The notes under the pieces are model-generated. The model was not told the origin of the DNA and did not search any database. It was given only the letters and a program-made list of their open reading frames with translations. From the NCBI RefSeq assembly GCF_001054325.1, contig NZ_JVVM01000020.1, positions 186,001-250,000 on the forward strand: a stretch of 64,000 nt of DNA. Reading direction: 5' to 3'. Position 1 is the first letter of the stretch; every line of letters starts with the position of its first letter. The DNA comes from Corynebacterium vitaeruminis (lineage in GTDB: Bacteria; Actinomycetota; Actinomycetes; Mycobacteriales; Mycobacteriaceae). Of the stretch, positions 17,355 to 27,702 are shown in pieces. Position numbers and translations under genes: made by a program.

Positions 17355-17430
17355 GGTGCCCCCAGTGGGACTCGAACCCACACTGAAAGGATTTTAAGTC
17401 CTCTGCCTCTGCCAATTGGGCTATAGGGGC
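17354..17430 (-). tRNA. tRNA-Leu (anticodon UAA), with a short variable arm
   Basis: The minus strand folds into a full cloverleaf: acceptor GCCCCTA/TGGGGGC, D-arm GCC/GGC, anticodon stem GAGGA/TCCTT with loop CTTAAAA, T-arm GTGGG/CCCAC with TTCGAGT, and discriminator A. The 3' CCA is encoded. The anticodon is TAA (codon UUA, Leu). The variable region is only five bases (TCAGT), a class I body of 74 nt, whereas leucine tRNAs normally have a long class II variable arm. It may be co-transcribed with ppx, which ends 13 bp upstream. Confidence 0.88.
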
Positions 17431-17442
17431 CCCTAGAAGAGA

Positions 17443-18432
17443 TTAATGGGCGATATGGATGTCTACCAAACTCGCCACAATTCCGTCGAGGATATCCTTC
17501 TCGCTGATGTAGAAAAAGCGCTGCTCTTCCTTCGCTGCTTCGGAACGCGGCAGCGCTTCAAACATGTCCATCAGGCCGTCGACAATGATTGAACCACCGG
17601 CGAAGACATCGGCGCGCTTCGGGTGCATGACCGGGTTGGCCGCGAGCGATTCTGCGTCGGTTTCAATGACGGATGCTGTCAGGGCACGCAACGCAGTAAA
17701 GCGCAGCTGTGACAGGTGGATTGCCTCCGGATCATAGGTTTCCAACCCCTGTGCCAGCGCGGACAGCGTGGTGAAAGTCCCGGCGCAGCCGACTATGGTG
17801 CGAGCCTTTTCTACAGGCACCTGCGCAACAACCTCGTCAGCTAGTTCCGCAACATACGAGCGCGCCTCCTGGACCTGCTCCGCCGTCGGTGGCGAGGTCT
17901 TAAGGAAACGCTCGGTCAGGCGCACACTTCCCATGGCCACGGAATCGGAACCGGCCACCGTGCCGTCGTGATCGCCAACAATGACCTCGGTAGAGCCGCC
18001 ACCCACGTCGATGACGCAATAAGGACCGAGCTCTGGTTCCAGGTCATCGACTGCACCACGGAAGGACAGCGCGGCCTCTTCATCGCCAGAGATAACCTCG
18101 GCCTCCGCACCCCACGGAGCCAGAATTTCGCGGGTCATGGCGAAGAAATCGTCGCAGTTACTTGCATCGCGCGTCGCCGATGTCGCCACCATGCGAACTG
18201 CCTGCACCTTTTCGACCTGCATGAGCTCCGCGTACTTCGTCAGAGCCTCCCGCACACGCTCCAGTGCCTCCGGGGCCAGCATGCCCGTGGCATCCACGCC
18301 TTGCCCAAGGCGGACAATTTCCATCAATCGGTGCAATTCTGTAATCTCCAGAATCCCATCGACGACCTCGACCCTGCTAATAAGCAGTCGAAGCGAGTTA
18401 GTGCCGCAGTCGACGGCAGCGAGCGTTGTCAT
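17443..18432 (-). CDS. ppx2: Exopolyphosphatase / guanosine pentaphosphatase family (Ppx2-like)
   Basis: A 329-aa ASKHA-fold phosphatase. The phosphate loops AAVDCGTNSLRLLI (5-18) and VIDVGGGSTEVIVG (about 140-153) are intact, with the Glu in SGDEEAALSF (about 115). It hydrolyses terminal phosphates from polyphosphate and perhaps pppGpp. At 329 residues it lacks the C-terminal HD domain of E. coli Ppx, as usual in Corynebacteriales. Its ATG abuts the TAA of the DUF501 gene. A polyphosphate kinase 2 gene lies at 60.0 kb. Confidence 0.93.
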   Translation of the reverse strand: MTTLAAVDCGTNSLRLLISRVEVVDGILEITELHRLMEIVRLGQGVDATGMLAPEALERVREALTKYAELMQVEKVQAVRMVATSATRDASNCDDFFAMTREILAPWGAEAEVISGDEEAALSFRGAVDDLEPELGPYCVIDVGGGSTEVIVGDHDGTVAGSDSVAMGSVRLTERFLKTSPPTAEQVQEARSYVAELADEVVAQVPVEKARTIVGCAGTFTTLSALAQGLETYDPEAIHLSQLRFTALRALTASVIETDAESLAANPVMHPKRADVFAGGSIIVDGLMDMFEALPRSEAAKEEQRFFYISEKDILDGIVASLVDIHIAH

Positions 18433-18969
18433 TTACCCCTCCACCCCCGGATACGCAATACCGAGCTCGGAAATCGTTGGCCAGTCCGCGGGAATCGCGG
18501 TGCCGCGCAGCTTCTCATTCTCCGCCGCTAACGCCACCGACTCCGTACCCAGTCGGAAGTGGTCCGGCCCCTTTGCCAACGCGTAGGCAATGAGGACATG
18601 AAGGCACTTCACGCGCGTCGGCATGCCGCCACCGGAGAAGTCCGTGCCCAGGTCTTCCATCTCGTTGCGCTCCGCCAAAAACGCCTCGTGTGCACGCTGG
18701 TAATCAGCGGCAAGCTCTTCGTCGCTTTCCAGACGCGCAGTCATTTCCTTCATCACGCCGGTCGTCTCCAGCCGGGAGGCCTCCGCTGTCAGACGCGGAT
18801 CAGTCAGGTAAAAGAGCGTGGGAAACGGAGTGCCATCGTCCAGGCGCGGCTTCGTCTTAACCACACCGGGAGTGCCATCGGGGCTGCGGTAAGAGACGTC
18901 CACTACTCCCCGCGGTTCACGTCCGAGCTGCTCCGCTATCACTTCCAAATCTGCGGTATCCACAGACAT
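18433..18969 (-). CDS. DUF501 family protein
   Basis: A 178-aa soluble protein with the family pattern (LGREPRGVVDVSYRS, FPTLFYLTDPRL, SGGGMPTRVKCLHVLIAYALA). The conserved GMPTRVKCLH segment suggests a functional site, but no activity is known to me. It is always near ppx, ftsB and eno in Corynebacteriales. Here it is directly followed by ppx2 with no gap, so the two are probably one transcript. The 138 bp before the start (18970-19107) show no gene. Confidence 0.88.
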   Translation of the reverse strand: MSVDTADLEVIAEQLGREPRGVVDVSYRSPDGTPGVVKTKPRLDDGTPFPTLFYLTDPRLTAEASRLETTGVMKEMTARLESDEELAADYQRAHEAFLAERNEMEDLGTDFSGGGMPTRVKCLHVLIAYALAKGPDHFRLGTESVALAAENEKLRGTAIPADWPTISELGIAYPGVEG

Positions 18970-19107
18970 CGGTCACACTCCTTTTGCTTCCGTTTTACTG
19001 ACACATAATCTCACAGTCGCCTTACAGGCGCGTTGTTTCGCTTTACGACAGCACACCCTGCCGCGCATAAAACCTCACCGAGAGGCCCCAGTTGGCCCTA
19101 CGGAGTT

Positions 19108-19644
19108 CTAGGACTCCGGTACCGTCGGCAAGCTCTCTGGCCTCGTTGCCTGATCGCGTCCCGGATTGGGGCGAGTCTCCTCGGGCTCGGGCGGGATGGA
19201 AATGGAGTCCCACAGGGTCTTGTACCACTTCTTGGCCTGGTGCTGCGGAATTTCCTCCGGCTGCATCACAGGCTGCTCGCCCACTGCCGGATCGAGGATG
19301 CGGAATGGGGTCTCCCCCGGCTCTACCAACCCCAGGCGCAGACGTGCTTGCTCCTTGATATAGGCGGGGTTGGAGTAGAGCTCCTTTTCGTCCTCTAACT
19401 GCTCAATTCGCTGCTCCATGCGAGCAATATTGTCCCGCGTTTCAGCCACATCCGCCTGCTGCTGTGCAAAAGTCCGCAGCGGAATTGCGAGAACAGACAC
19501 CAAGAAAAGTACCAGCAGACCAATACCGATTTTTTGTGCCGTGCTCAGCGAGCGCATACCCGATGCGATTGCCGATGCCGAACGCTGCCCCGCCCCTGCA
19601 AGGCGCGACTGTGTTCCGCGACGAGATCGGTCCGATGCACTCAT
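19108..19644 (-). CDS. ftsB: Septum formation initiator, FtsB/DivIC family
   Basis: A 178-aa bitopic membrane protein of the divisome. A basic N-terminal tail of about 35 residues is followed by one transmembrane helix (about 40-58, IGIGLLVLFLVSVLAI), an extracytoplasmic coiled coil (VAETRDNIARMEQRIEQLED) and the conserved YIKEQARLRLGLVEPGE. The long Pro-rich C-terminal tail is typical of actinobacterial members. ATG 19644 lies 7 nt after TAGAGT, which supports it over a start three codons upstream. Confidence 0.88.
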   Translation of the reverse strand: MSASDRSRRGTQSRLAGAGQRSASAIASGMRSLSTAQKIGIGLLVLFLVSVLAIPLRTFAQQQADVAETRDNIARMEQRIEQLEDEKELYSNPAYIKEQARLRLGLVEPGETPFRILDPAVGEQPVMQPEEIPQHQAKKWYKTLWDSISIPPEPEETRPNPGRDQATRPESLPTVPES

Positions 19645-19683
19645 GCCCCACACTCTACCCGACCGTCAGCCAATGAAATAACG

Positions 19684-19721
19684 AAAAACCCGCCCACAAC
19701 CACGTGCGTGGCGCGGGCGGG
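19684..19721 (-). terminator. Terminator of eno
   Basis: On the minus strand CCCGCCC and GGGCGGG flank a 19-base loop that contains a small CACG/CGTG stem, then TTTTT. It is 37 bp after the eno stop. Confidence 0.85.
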
Positions 19722-19758
19722 CAGTGCTGTACGCCGCTTTTTGCAGCGCATCAGCTAT

Positions 19759-21036
<1,278 letters not shown>

Positions 21037-21118
21037 TCACCTTTCCGCCGGAACCCTTCCGGCACATGCCTTCAATTGTGGCACGGTTTGCCAACCTTCG
21101 CCTTAAATCTCTTTCACC

Positions 21119-21979
21119 CTATGCGGGCTGATTCAGTGCATAGTTCGCCGCAGCATCCCGAACATCGCGAAGATACTGCTCAGATTGGTTATATGAGCGA
21201 ACTGCAGATGCCCACCCTTCCGGGGTGGCAAGGTCACGTTCCTCACTGCAGAGCATCCGTGCGGTAGTCGCGGTCGCGTCGTCGATGTTGTGGGGGTCGG
21301 CGATGCCATCACCCGAGGCATCCATCGCAAAGCGATGCCACGTCTCGGGAATAAACTGCATCGGCCCCACAGCACGGTCGTACTCTGTGTCACCGTCGAG
21401 TTCGCCGTTGTCAGTATCGAGAACCTCGGCAAACCCGCTTGTGCCGTCCAGCGCTGGACCGATAATCGTCGGACGCACTACCCCATCGGCACCGATATGC
21501 GCCGGCTTGAGCCAATTGCCCGAGTAAGTTCCGTGATGCGTCTCCACCTTCCCAAGCCCCGCGAGCGTGTTCCACTCCAGGTGGCAGTCCGGGAACTGTT
21601 CGGTCGCAATCACATATGCGTTGCCGTAGGCGCGGAGAGCATCCTCAGAAATCCCCGTCTTCGGGGAAATTTGCTGGGCCCACTGTCGCAGCTGCTCAGA
21701 GGTACGCCCGGGAGCGTTGACATCAATCATTGGCGGTGGTCCAGCCGCAGCAGGCGGCACATTATCCGGAATCGGTTTCTTGGTCAACGTCGGGATAACA
21801 GGCCCAGTGAACATCGCCAACGCCCCAACCGTGCCAATGATAATCAGCACTGCCAGGGAGGTAAGTCCTAGACAGCCACAGCCCCGCGAGGACTTCTTCT
21901 TCCCCTTACTGCGGCCACGCGACTTTGCCCCGCGAGGTGCGGGGTGCGCGTATTCATCAAAGGGAGAATTAGAAGGCAT
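21119..21979 (-). CDS. Membrane-anchored lytic murein transglycosylase
   Basis: A 286-aa protein. A basic N-terminal tail (GAKSRGRSKGKKKSSRG) precedes one transmembrane helix (about 36-58). The extracytoplasmic domain has the goose-lysozyme-like fold. The catalytic Glu is probable in LAGLGKVETHHG, and DRAVGPMQFIPETW followed by DGIADPHNIDDA are hallmarks of SLT_2-type enzymes. It would cleave peptidoglycan glycan strands. Its place between eno and mazG corresponds to LpqU (Rv1022) of M. tuberculosis, but no lipobox is visible here. Confidence 0.85.
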   Translation of the reverse strand: MPSNSPFDEYAHPAPRGAKSRGRSKGKKKSSRGCGCLGLTSLAVLIIIGTVGALAMFTGPVIPTLTKKPIPDNVPPAAAGPPPMIDVNAPGRTSEQLRQWAQQISPKTGISEDALRAYGNAYVIATEQFPDCHLEWNTLAGLGKVETHHGTYSGNWLKPAHIGADGVVRPTIIGPALDGTSGFAEVLDTDNGELDGDTEYDRAVGPMQFIPETWHRFAMDASGDGIADPHNIDDATATTARMLCSEERDLATPEGWASAVRSYNQSEQYLRDVRDAAANYALNQPA

Positions 21980-22049
21980 GGAGAATTACTCTACGGGGTG
22001 AGCCGTAAAATCACTCAAATTAGAGGATAGAAATCGCTTTTATTGGAAA

Positions 22050-23105
22050 CTAGCTGTCGCTTTCCGACGGCCAGGAGCCCTCAGCCTCTTCGTTATCTTC
22101 GCTGTCCACTGCCCACTGCTCGGCATGGCTAGCCTGCTGATTCTCCATCTGGGCCAGCTCAGCCAGGAATGCGCGTGAAGCCTGTCGAGTCCGCTCTTCC
22201 GCACCGGAATCGGTCTCCAGTCCTGGGGTCGGAACCAGAATCTCCACCGGAATATCGGCATCGGAAAGGCCGAGCGCACGGGCACGGCGGATGGCTTCCT
22301 CAGCCAGTGTCAGCGCTGGCAGCTGTGTGGCCGGGTTCGAGCGCGGACGTCCGCGGCCGTAAGTCCACAGTCGCTCCTGCTCTTCCTCCGAGACCATCTC
22401 TCCCTCGGCCACAGTGCCGTCGAAGAGGTACGGCTGACGGGCACGCATCTTCAAAATAAAGTCGGTCGCCACATCGTCGAAGTCGAAGTCCTCGGCGATT
22501 TCGGCGTGGAAGAGGACCTGCAGCAGCAGATCTGACAGCTCGCTACGAATGTCACCGCCCTCGTTGACGGCATCGACAAACTCGTAGGTCTCTTCAATGA
22601 GATACGGCAGCAAGCTCTTGTGCGTTTGGCGAGCTTCCCACTGCCCCGTGCGACGTGCGGCCGCCATGATGTCCACGGCCTCGACGACATGGGGCAGGCG
22701 AGCTGCGGCAAGTTGTTCCTGCGGAGTCAGCGGTTCTTGCCCAGTCTCTTGAGCCTGGGCCGGTTCCGCCACAGATTCCGGTTCTGGTTCTGGTGCCGAC
22801 TCCTGCACGGGAGCCGCCGCAACCGGGGCTGCCGGGGCTGCCGGGGCTGCCGGGTCCGGCGCATCATCCAGCTCGACCGAGTAGACCTTCTCGCCCACAT
22901 CGAGGCGATCGAGCACCTCGTCATTTTCCATATCGGTGGTGACCAGAATCTCCGCCTGGGACACCGAGTGCCCACCGGCGTCTGCGATTGCCCAGCGCAC
23001 ACGGATGGGGACTTCTTCGGTGTAGCTGACTTCACCGGTCAGCAGGTTAGCGGCTTCCAGCGGAATTGCAGTTGGAAAGCGGCTATCGAGCTTGATGATA
23101 GTCAT
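22050..23105 (-). CDS. mazG: Nucleoside triphosphate pyrophosphohydrolase MazG
   Basis: A 351-aa protein that hydrolyses (d)NTPs to monophosphates, as house-cleaning or stringent-response control. The single MazG catalytic domain has the metal motif LIEETYEFVDAV (about 168-179) and SELSDLLLQVLFHAEIA. It is preceded by a tetrapyrrole-methylase-independent N-terminal region of about 80 residues and a Pro/Ala/Glu-rich linker (about 82-130) containing AAPAAPAAP. The C-terminal tail is acidic. It starts 7 bp after the mfd stop, so the two form an operon. Confidence 0.9.
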   Translation of the reverse strand: MTIIKLDSRFPTAIPLEAANLLTGEVSYTEEVPIRVRWAIADAGGHSVSQAEILVTTDMENDEVLDRLDVGEKVYSVELDDAPDPAAPAAPAAPVAAAPVQESAPEPEPESVAEPAQAQETGQEPLTPQEQLAAARLPHVVEAVDIMAAARRTGQWEARQTHKSLLPYLIEETYEFVDAVNEGGDIRSELSDLLLQVLFHAEIAEDFDFDDVATDFILKMRARQPYLFDGTVAEGEMVSEEEQERLWTYGRGRPRSNPATQLPALTLAEEAIRRARALGLSDADIPVEILVPTPGLETDSGAEERTRQASRAFLAELAQMENQQASHAEQWAVDSEDNEEAEGSWPSESDS

Positions 23106-23112
23106 ACGGTTT

Positions 23113-26100
23113 CTAGTCCTTTCCCATGTGCGAGATGTCCATACGAGGAATTCCCGCCATCGATGTCAAGAAGTCTGCTACCCACTGCACCAATGCAATA
23201 TCGCGGACAGGTTTTGCCCGCAATCCTCGCCCTTCCTTCGGCATTCCGACGGAAACCGTGCGCGTTGCCGCACGATAGGTCGCTTGTGGATACAGGCGCT
23301 TGAGACGCACCTGCTTGGAGTCAGCAAGCTCCATAGGGGTTATTCTAATGTGCGCCCCCATAGCTTGAACTTCATGCACGCCGAATTCCCGGCAAATAAT
23401 TCGAAGTCGTGAAATAACTGCCAGTCTCTCCACCTCAATGGGTGGGGTTCCATAGCGGTCAACGAGCTCTTCGAGCACTACGTCGATATCATCCAGCGCA
23501 CTGGCGGCAGCAAATTTGCGGTACGCCTCCAGACGCAGTCGTTCCGACGAAACATAGTCAGCCGGAATATTCGCATCAACCGGCAAGTCAATCCGAACTT
23601 CCTTCGGTTCGTTATCGGAAGCATCCGGAGTCTCACCATCGGCCACTGCCTTCAGCGCAGCCACGGCCTCGCCGACTAGCCGGACGTACATGTCAAAGCC
23701 AACACCGGCAATGTGACCGGACTGCTCCGCACCGAGAATATTTCCGGCACCGCGCATTTCCAGGTCCTTCATGGCCACAGCCATGCCGGCACCCAAATCA
23801 TTGTTCTGCGCAATGGTGGACAGACGGTCGTAGGAAGTCTCCGTCAGTGTCTGATTCTCCGGGTAGAGGAAGTAGGCATAGGCACGTTCCCGGGAACGGC
23901 CCACGCGACCACGCAGCTGGTGCAGCTGGGAAAGACCCATATGGTGGGCGTTTTCCACAATCAACGTATTGGCGTTGGCAATATCCAGTCCGGTCTCCAC
24001 GATGGTGGTACACACCAAAACGTCGTACTCGCGCTGCCAGAAGCCATCGACCGTGCGCTCCAGCTGCTCTTCCCCCATCTGGCCATGGGCCACCACCACG
24101 CGAGCCTCTGGTACCAAATTACGAATATTCTGGGCAACCTTGTCAATGGTTTCCACCTTATTGTGCAGGTAGAACACCTGGCCGTCGCGAAGCAGCTCGC
24201 GCCTGATAGCAGCGGCGACCTGCTTGTCGGACTGCGCACCGACGTATGTCAGCACCGGATGACGGTCCTGCGGCGGAGTGAGAATTTGGCTCATCTCGCG
24301 GATGCCGGCAATCGACATTTCGAGCGTGCGCGGAATCGGCGTTGCAGACATGGTGAGCACGTCGACGTGGTGGCGTAGCGCCTTGATGTGCTCCTTGTGC
24401 TCGACGCCGAAACGCTGCTCCTCGTCAACGATGACCAGGCCGAGTTCCTTCCACTGCACGCCGGTCTGCAGGAGGCGATGCGTGCCGATAACAATATCGA
24501 CCGTCCCGTTCTTCAACCCCTCGAGGACCTCCTTGGAATCCTTCGGCGAGGTGAAGCGGGATAGGCCACGGATGGTGACCGGGAAGCCCTCCATACGCTG
24601 AGTGAAAGTAGTCAAGTGCTGCTGCGCCAGAAGGGTGGTCGGCACCAACACCGCCACCTGGCGGCCATCTTGAACTGCCTTGAAGGCAGCACGCAGTGCC
24701 ACCTCGGTCTTGCCGTAGCCGACATCGCCGATGAGCACACGATCCATCGGCACCGGCTTTTCCATGTCGGACTTAATCTCGTCGATGGCCTGCAGCTGAT
24801 CTTCGGTCTCGGTGAAGGGGAAGTTGTCCTCCATCTCCTGCTGCCACGGCGTATCCGGAGCGAACGCGTGGCCCGGCGCGGCTTGGCGCTCGGCGTAGAG
24901 TTTGACCAGCTCTTCGGCAATCTCGCGGACGGCACCGCGGGCCTTGCGCTTGGTGGACTTCCAGTCCGAGCCGCCCATCTTCGACAGCGCGGGCTTTTCG
25001 CCGCCGACATAGCGCGACAGCAAATCCAGGCTCTCCATCGGCACGTAGAGCTGGTCGGAAGGACCTCCGCGCTTGCTCGGCGCGTACTCGAGCACCACAT
25101 ACTCGCGGCGCGCCTGATCCTCGCCCGTACCAATGGTGCGCTCAGTGAGCTTCACAAACCGACCAATGCCATGAGTGTCATGCACGACGTAGTCACCGGC
25201 CTTCAGAGCCAGTGGGTCCACACGACCACGGCGTTTCGCCGGTTTGCGGCGCCCACCAAGTGCGCCCTCCGCGATGCGGTTGCCGGTGATGTCCTGCTCT
25301 GTAATCAGCGTCAGCGCGCCACCAGGAATACGCGGGAACACCAGGCCGCCGTGCAAAACGCCCTGGTAGACGGTAATCCGCCCAGGTTCCGGATACTCGG
25401 GGCCTGCCGCCATGCGCGTCGCAATTCCGGCTTCCCTGAACTTTTCCGCTTGCCGACGTGCCCCCGCGGGCGTCGCCGCCACGTACGCCACTCGCTCCCC
25501 CGCGACTGTGGCATCGCGCAGCTGCTTCATCAGGTGACCGATTTCCTTCAGGTCGCCCCGCGGCGCGGGCCCGGGCTCAAAGGTCAGCGGCAGCACATCA
25601 TCTTCGGTGACTCCCGCCTCCAACATGCCGGGCGGCGAAATATGCCACGAGGTGGGCATAGGAATGGATGCCAAGCTGCGGTACGCACTGGGCTCCAGGC
25701 CATCGGTGGCAATCGGCGCCGAGCCACCCATCGCAGCCGTTTCCCAAGCTGCGGCCATAAACTCCTCGCCTGCACTGATCAAATCCTGCGCACGGGAGCG
25801 AATGCGCTCCGGACCACACATGAGCACATGCGTTTTCTCCGGCATGACCTCGGTGAGCATCTTCATCGGATGCTGACTGATCAGTGGAATCAGCGACTCC
25901 ATGCCCTCCACCCACTGGCCATCGCCGATGCGGGTGAGCATTTCTTGGACCTGCCCAGAGCGCGTGGTGGCGAGCTTCTCCGCGGCGGCTTTCACGTCAT
26001 CGTCGATAAGCAGTGCACGACACGGGAAGATATCCAGCTGGTCGACCTCTACCTCGGAAATCGTTCGCTGGTCAGCAACAGAAAAGGCACGCAGGTCGGT

Positions 26101-26739
26101 GACCTCGTCACCCCAGAGCTCAATACGCACCGGCAGCTCTTCGGTCGCCGGAAAAACATCGACGATGCCACCGCGCACGGCGAACTGACCACGCCTGCCG
26201 ACCATATCCACATGCGAATAGCCGTGATGCACCAACCGTTCAACCAGGTCCTCGCAGTCCTGGTCCAGCTGGATGTGGATGGGCGCGCTGGTTTCAGCAT
26301 CGAGGTCATCCACAATCGGCTGCACCAACGAGCGCACCGCCGCAATCAGCACGTCGACCTTGCCCCGACGAACGTCGTAAAGCGCTTTACGACGCTGCGC
26401 CACGGTATCCACTGCCGGCGAAAGCTTCTCGTGCGGGAGCGTCTCCCACGAGGGGAACATGGCCACTCGGTTGCCAATCATGGACTTGACCTCGGCAGTC
26501 AGATCCTCCGCCTCACGACCAGTCGCCGTGACTACCAGCACCGGCACCTTCGTGGACATGGCGTAAATAAGGTGCGAACGCACCGCGTCCGCACCCGTGA
26601 GCGCCAGCGAGTCTTCACCGATACGCCCGAGCACGCCGACAAATTGAGGATCCGTGACAACGAGACTTTCCAGCCCCGACAGCGGGTTCGGCAGAATGCT
26701 GGGTGTGGCTTTCGCCGAGGAAGACGCAGAAGTTGGCAT
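23113..26739 (-). CDS. mfd: Transcription-repair coupling factor
   Basis: A 1208-aa ATP-dependent translocase that removes stalled RNA polymerase and recruits UvrA. Order: UvrB-like module with SWETLPHEKLSP, the CarD-like RNA-polymerase interaction region around GDYVVHDTHGIGRF, the helicase core with Walker A GDVGYGKTE (near 668) and DEEQRFG (near 766), the TRG motif (GLDIANANTLIVENA, QLRGRVGRS), and a C-terminal domain. I chose ATG 26739 because TATATT lies 6 nt before it; the frame continues 7 codons upstream. Confidence 0.96.
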   Translation of the reverse strand: MPTSASSSAKATPSILPNPLSGLESLVVTDPQFVGVLGRIGEDSLALTGADAVRSHLIYAMSTKVPVLVVTATGREAEDLTAEVKSMIGNRVAMFPSWETLPHEKLSPAVDTVAQRRKALYDVRRGKVDVLIAAVRSLVQPIVDDLDAETSAPIHIQLDQDCEDLVERLVHHGYSHVDMVGRRGQFAVRGGIVDVFPATEELPVRIELWGDEVTDLRAFSVADQRTISEVEVDQLDIFPCRALLIDDDVKAAAEKLATTRSGQVQEMLTRIGDGQWVEGMESLIPLISQHPMKMLTEVMPEKTHVLMCGPERIRSRAQDLISAGEEFMAAAWETAAMGGSAPIATDGLEPSAYRSLASIPMPTSWHISPPGMLEAGVTEDDVLPLTFEPGPAPRGDLKEIGHLMKQLRDATVAGERVAYVAATPAGARRQAEKFREAGIATRMAAGPEYPEPGRITVYQGVLHGGLVFPRIPGGALTLITEQDITGNRIAEGALGGRRKPAKRRGRVDPLALKAGDYVVHDTHGIGRFVKLTERTIGTGEDQARREYVVLEYAPSKRGGPSDQLYVPMESLDLLSRYVGGEKPALSKMGGSDWKSTKRKARGAVREIAEELVKLYAERQAAPGHAFAPDTPWQQEMEDNFPFTETEDQLQAIDEIKSDMEKPVPMDRVLIGDVGYGKTEVALRAAFKAVQDGRQVAVLVPTTLLAQQHLTTFTQRMEGFPVTIRGLSRFTSPKDSKEVLEGLKNGTVDIVIGTHRLLQTGVQWKELGLVIVDEEQRFGVEHKEHIKALRHHVDVLTMSATPIPRTLEMSIAGIREMSQILTPPQDRHPVLTYVGAQSDKQVAAAIRRELLRDGQVFYLHNKVETIDKVAQNIRNLVPEARVVVAHGQMGEEQLERTVDGFWQREYDVLVCTTIVETGLDIANANTLIVENAHHMGLSQLHQLRGRVGRSRERAYAYFLYPENQTLTETSYDRLSTIAQNNDLGAGMAVAMKDLEMRGAGNILGAEQSGHIAGVGFDMYVRLVGEAVAALKAVADGETPDASDNEPKEVRIDLPVDANIPADYVSSERLRLEAYRKFAAASALDDIDVVLEELVDRYGTPPIEVERLAVISRLRIICREFGVHEVQAMGAHIRITPMELADSKQVRLKRLYPQATYRAATRTVSVGMPKEGRGLRAKPVRDIALVQWVADFLTSMAGIPRMDISHMGKD

Positions 26740-26783
26740 AGCCCCAATATAACCATGCACCCCGGATTCGCCCTGCGTGCTGG

Positions 26784-27476
26784 TTAGCCGTTCTCCGCCA
26801 CCTGCATCGGGTCTGCTGCAGCACCTGCGCCGAACTTCGCCCCCTCCGCAGCCTCTGGCACATCAGCGGAGCCATGCAGAACCGGGGCCCCTTCCATACC
26901 GGCCAGCCCGTTCCAGCACAGATTGACGATGTGCGCTGCGACTGTCTCCTTATCCGGACTGCGCTTCTCCAGCCACCAGCGAGCGGTCTGCGAAACCATG
27001 CCGACCATGCAGTTTCCGTAGAGCACCGACATGGACGGGTCGAAGCCGGCGCGCTTGAAAGCCTCGGAGAGGATCGGAGTAACCGACTCGGTGGCGTTGT
27101 TCAGCAGCGTCTCATAGCCACCCGCCACGCCGGGGTCGCGAGAAATAATGGAGAATCCCTCCGGGTTTTCCTCCACATAAGTCAGCAGTGCCAATACCGC
27201 CTGCTCAATACGGTAACGAGAACGCCCCAGAGACAGCGCCTCCGTAATCGTGGCCTCGAGAGTCTTCATCTCCTGGTCGACGACTGCCTGGTAGAGCCGC
27301 TCTTTGGTACCGAAATGCTCGTACACAACCGGCTTCGATACCCCGGCTGCGGCAGCGATTTCCTCCATTGAGGCGGCATCCGGCCCCTTGGCGGCAAAGA
27401 TTCCACGGCTGACTTCTGTCAGCTGAGCTTTGCGCTGTGGACCGGTCATACGTCGTCTCGGAGAATTGGAGGCCAT
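26784..27476 (-). CDS. TetR-family transcriptional regulator
   Basis: A 230-aa regulator. The N-terminal helix-turn-helix reads FAAKGPDAASMEEIAAAAGV and SKPVVYEHFGTKERLY (about 27-61), followed by a helical ligand-binding domain and an Ala/Gly-rich tail. Its place between mfd and glmU matches Rv1019 and a C. glutamicum relative. The ATG lies 6 nt after TAATCT. Its target is unknown; divergent tRNA-Gln and glmU lie just upstream. Confidence 0.88.
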   Translation of the reverse strand: MASNSPRRRMTGPQRKAQLTEVSRGIFAAKGPDAASMEEIAAAAGVSKPVVYEHFGTKERLYQAVVDQEMKTLEATITEALSLGRSRYRIEQAVLALLTYVEENPEGFSIISRDPGVAGGYETLLNNATESVTPILSEAFKRAGFDPSMSVLYGNCMVGMVSQTARWWLEKRSPDKETVAAHIVNLCWNGLAGMEGAPVLHGSADVPEAAEGAKFGAGAAADPMQVAENG

Positions 27477-27545
27477 GCTTTTAGATTAGTGGCTAAAGTC
27501 TTGCTATCGTATATCGCAGGCACAAGCGGGTCCGCTTTGTGCCAT

Positions 27546-27616
27546 TCTCCCATGGTGTAATGGCAACACTCCGGTTTTTGGTACCGGCATTCTAGGTTCG
27601 AGTCCTGGTGGGAGAG
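27546..27616 (+). tRNA. tRNA-Gln (anticodon UUG)
   Basis: Cloverleaf visible: acceptor TCTCCCA/TGGGAGA, D-arm GGTGTAATGGCAACAC, anticodon stem CCGGT/ACCGG with loop TTTTGGT (anticodon TTG), T-arm CTAGG/CCTGG with TTCGAGT, and discriminator G. CCA is not encoded. A short GGGGCC/GGCCCC palindrome then TTGTT (27623-27642) may end the transcript. Confidence 0.93.
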
Positions 27617-27702
27617 CAAGCGGGGGGCCGGCCCCTTGTTAAGAAGTGACTTTTCGCCCCGCCGTGACCGTGATGCACCCTGACTGAGGAGTAGCAAGTT
27701 TC

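Noticed and set aside
24616..26787. 723-codon plus-strand open frame opposite mfd
   Set aside because: Low-complexity, His/Arg-rich translation with no motif; mfd on the other strand is complete and conserved.
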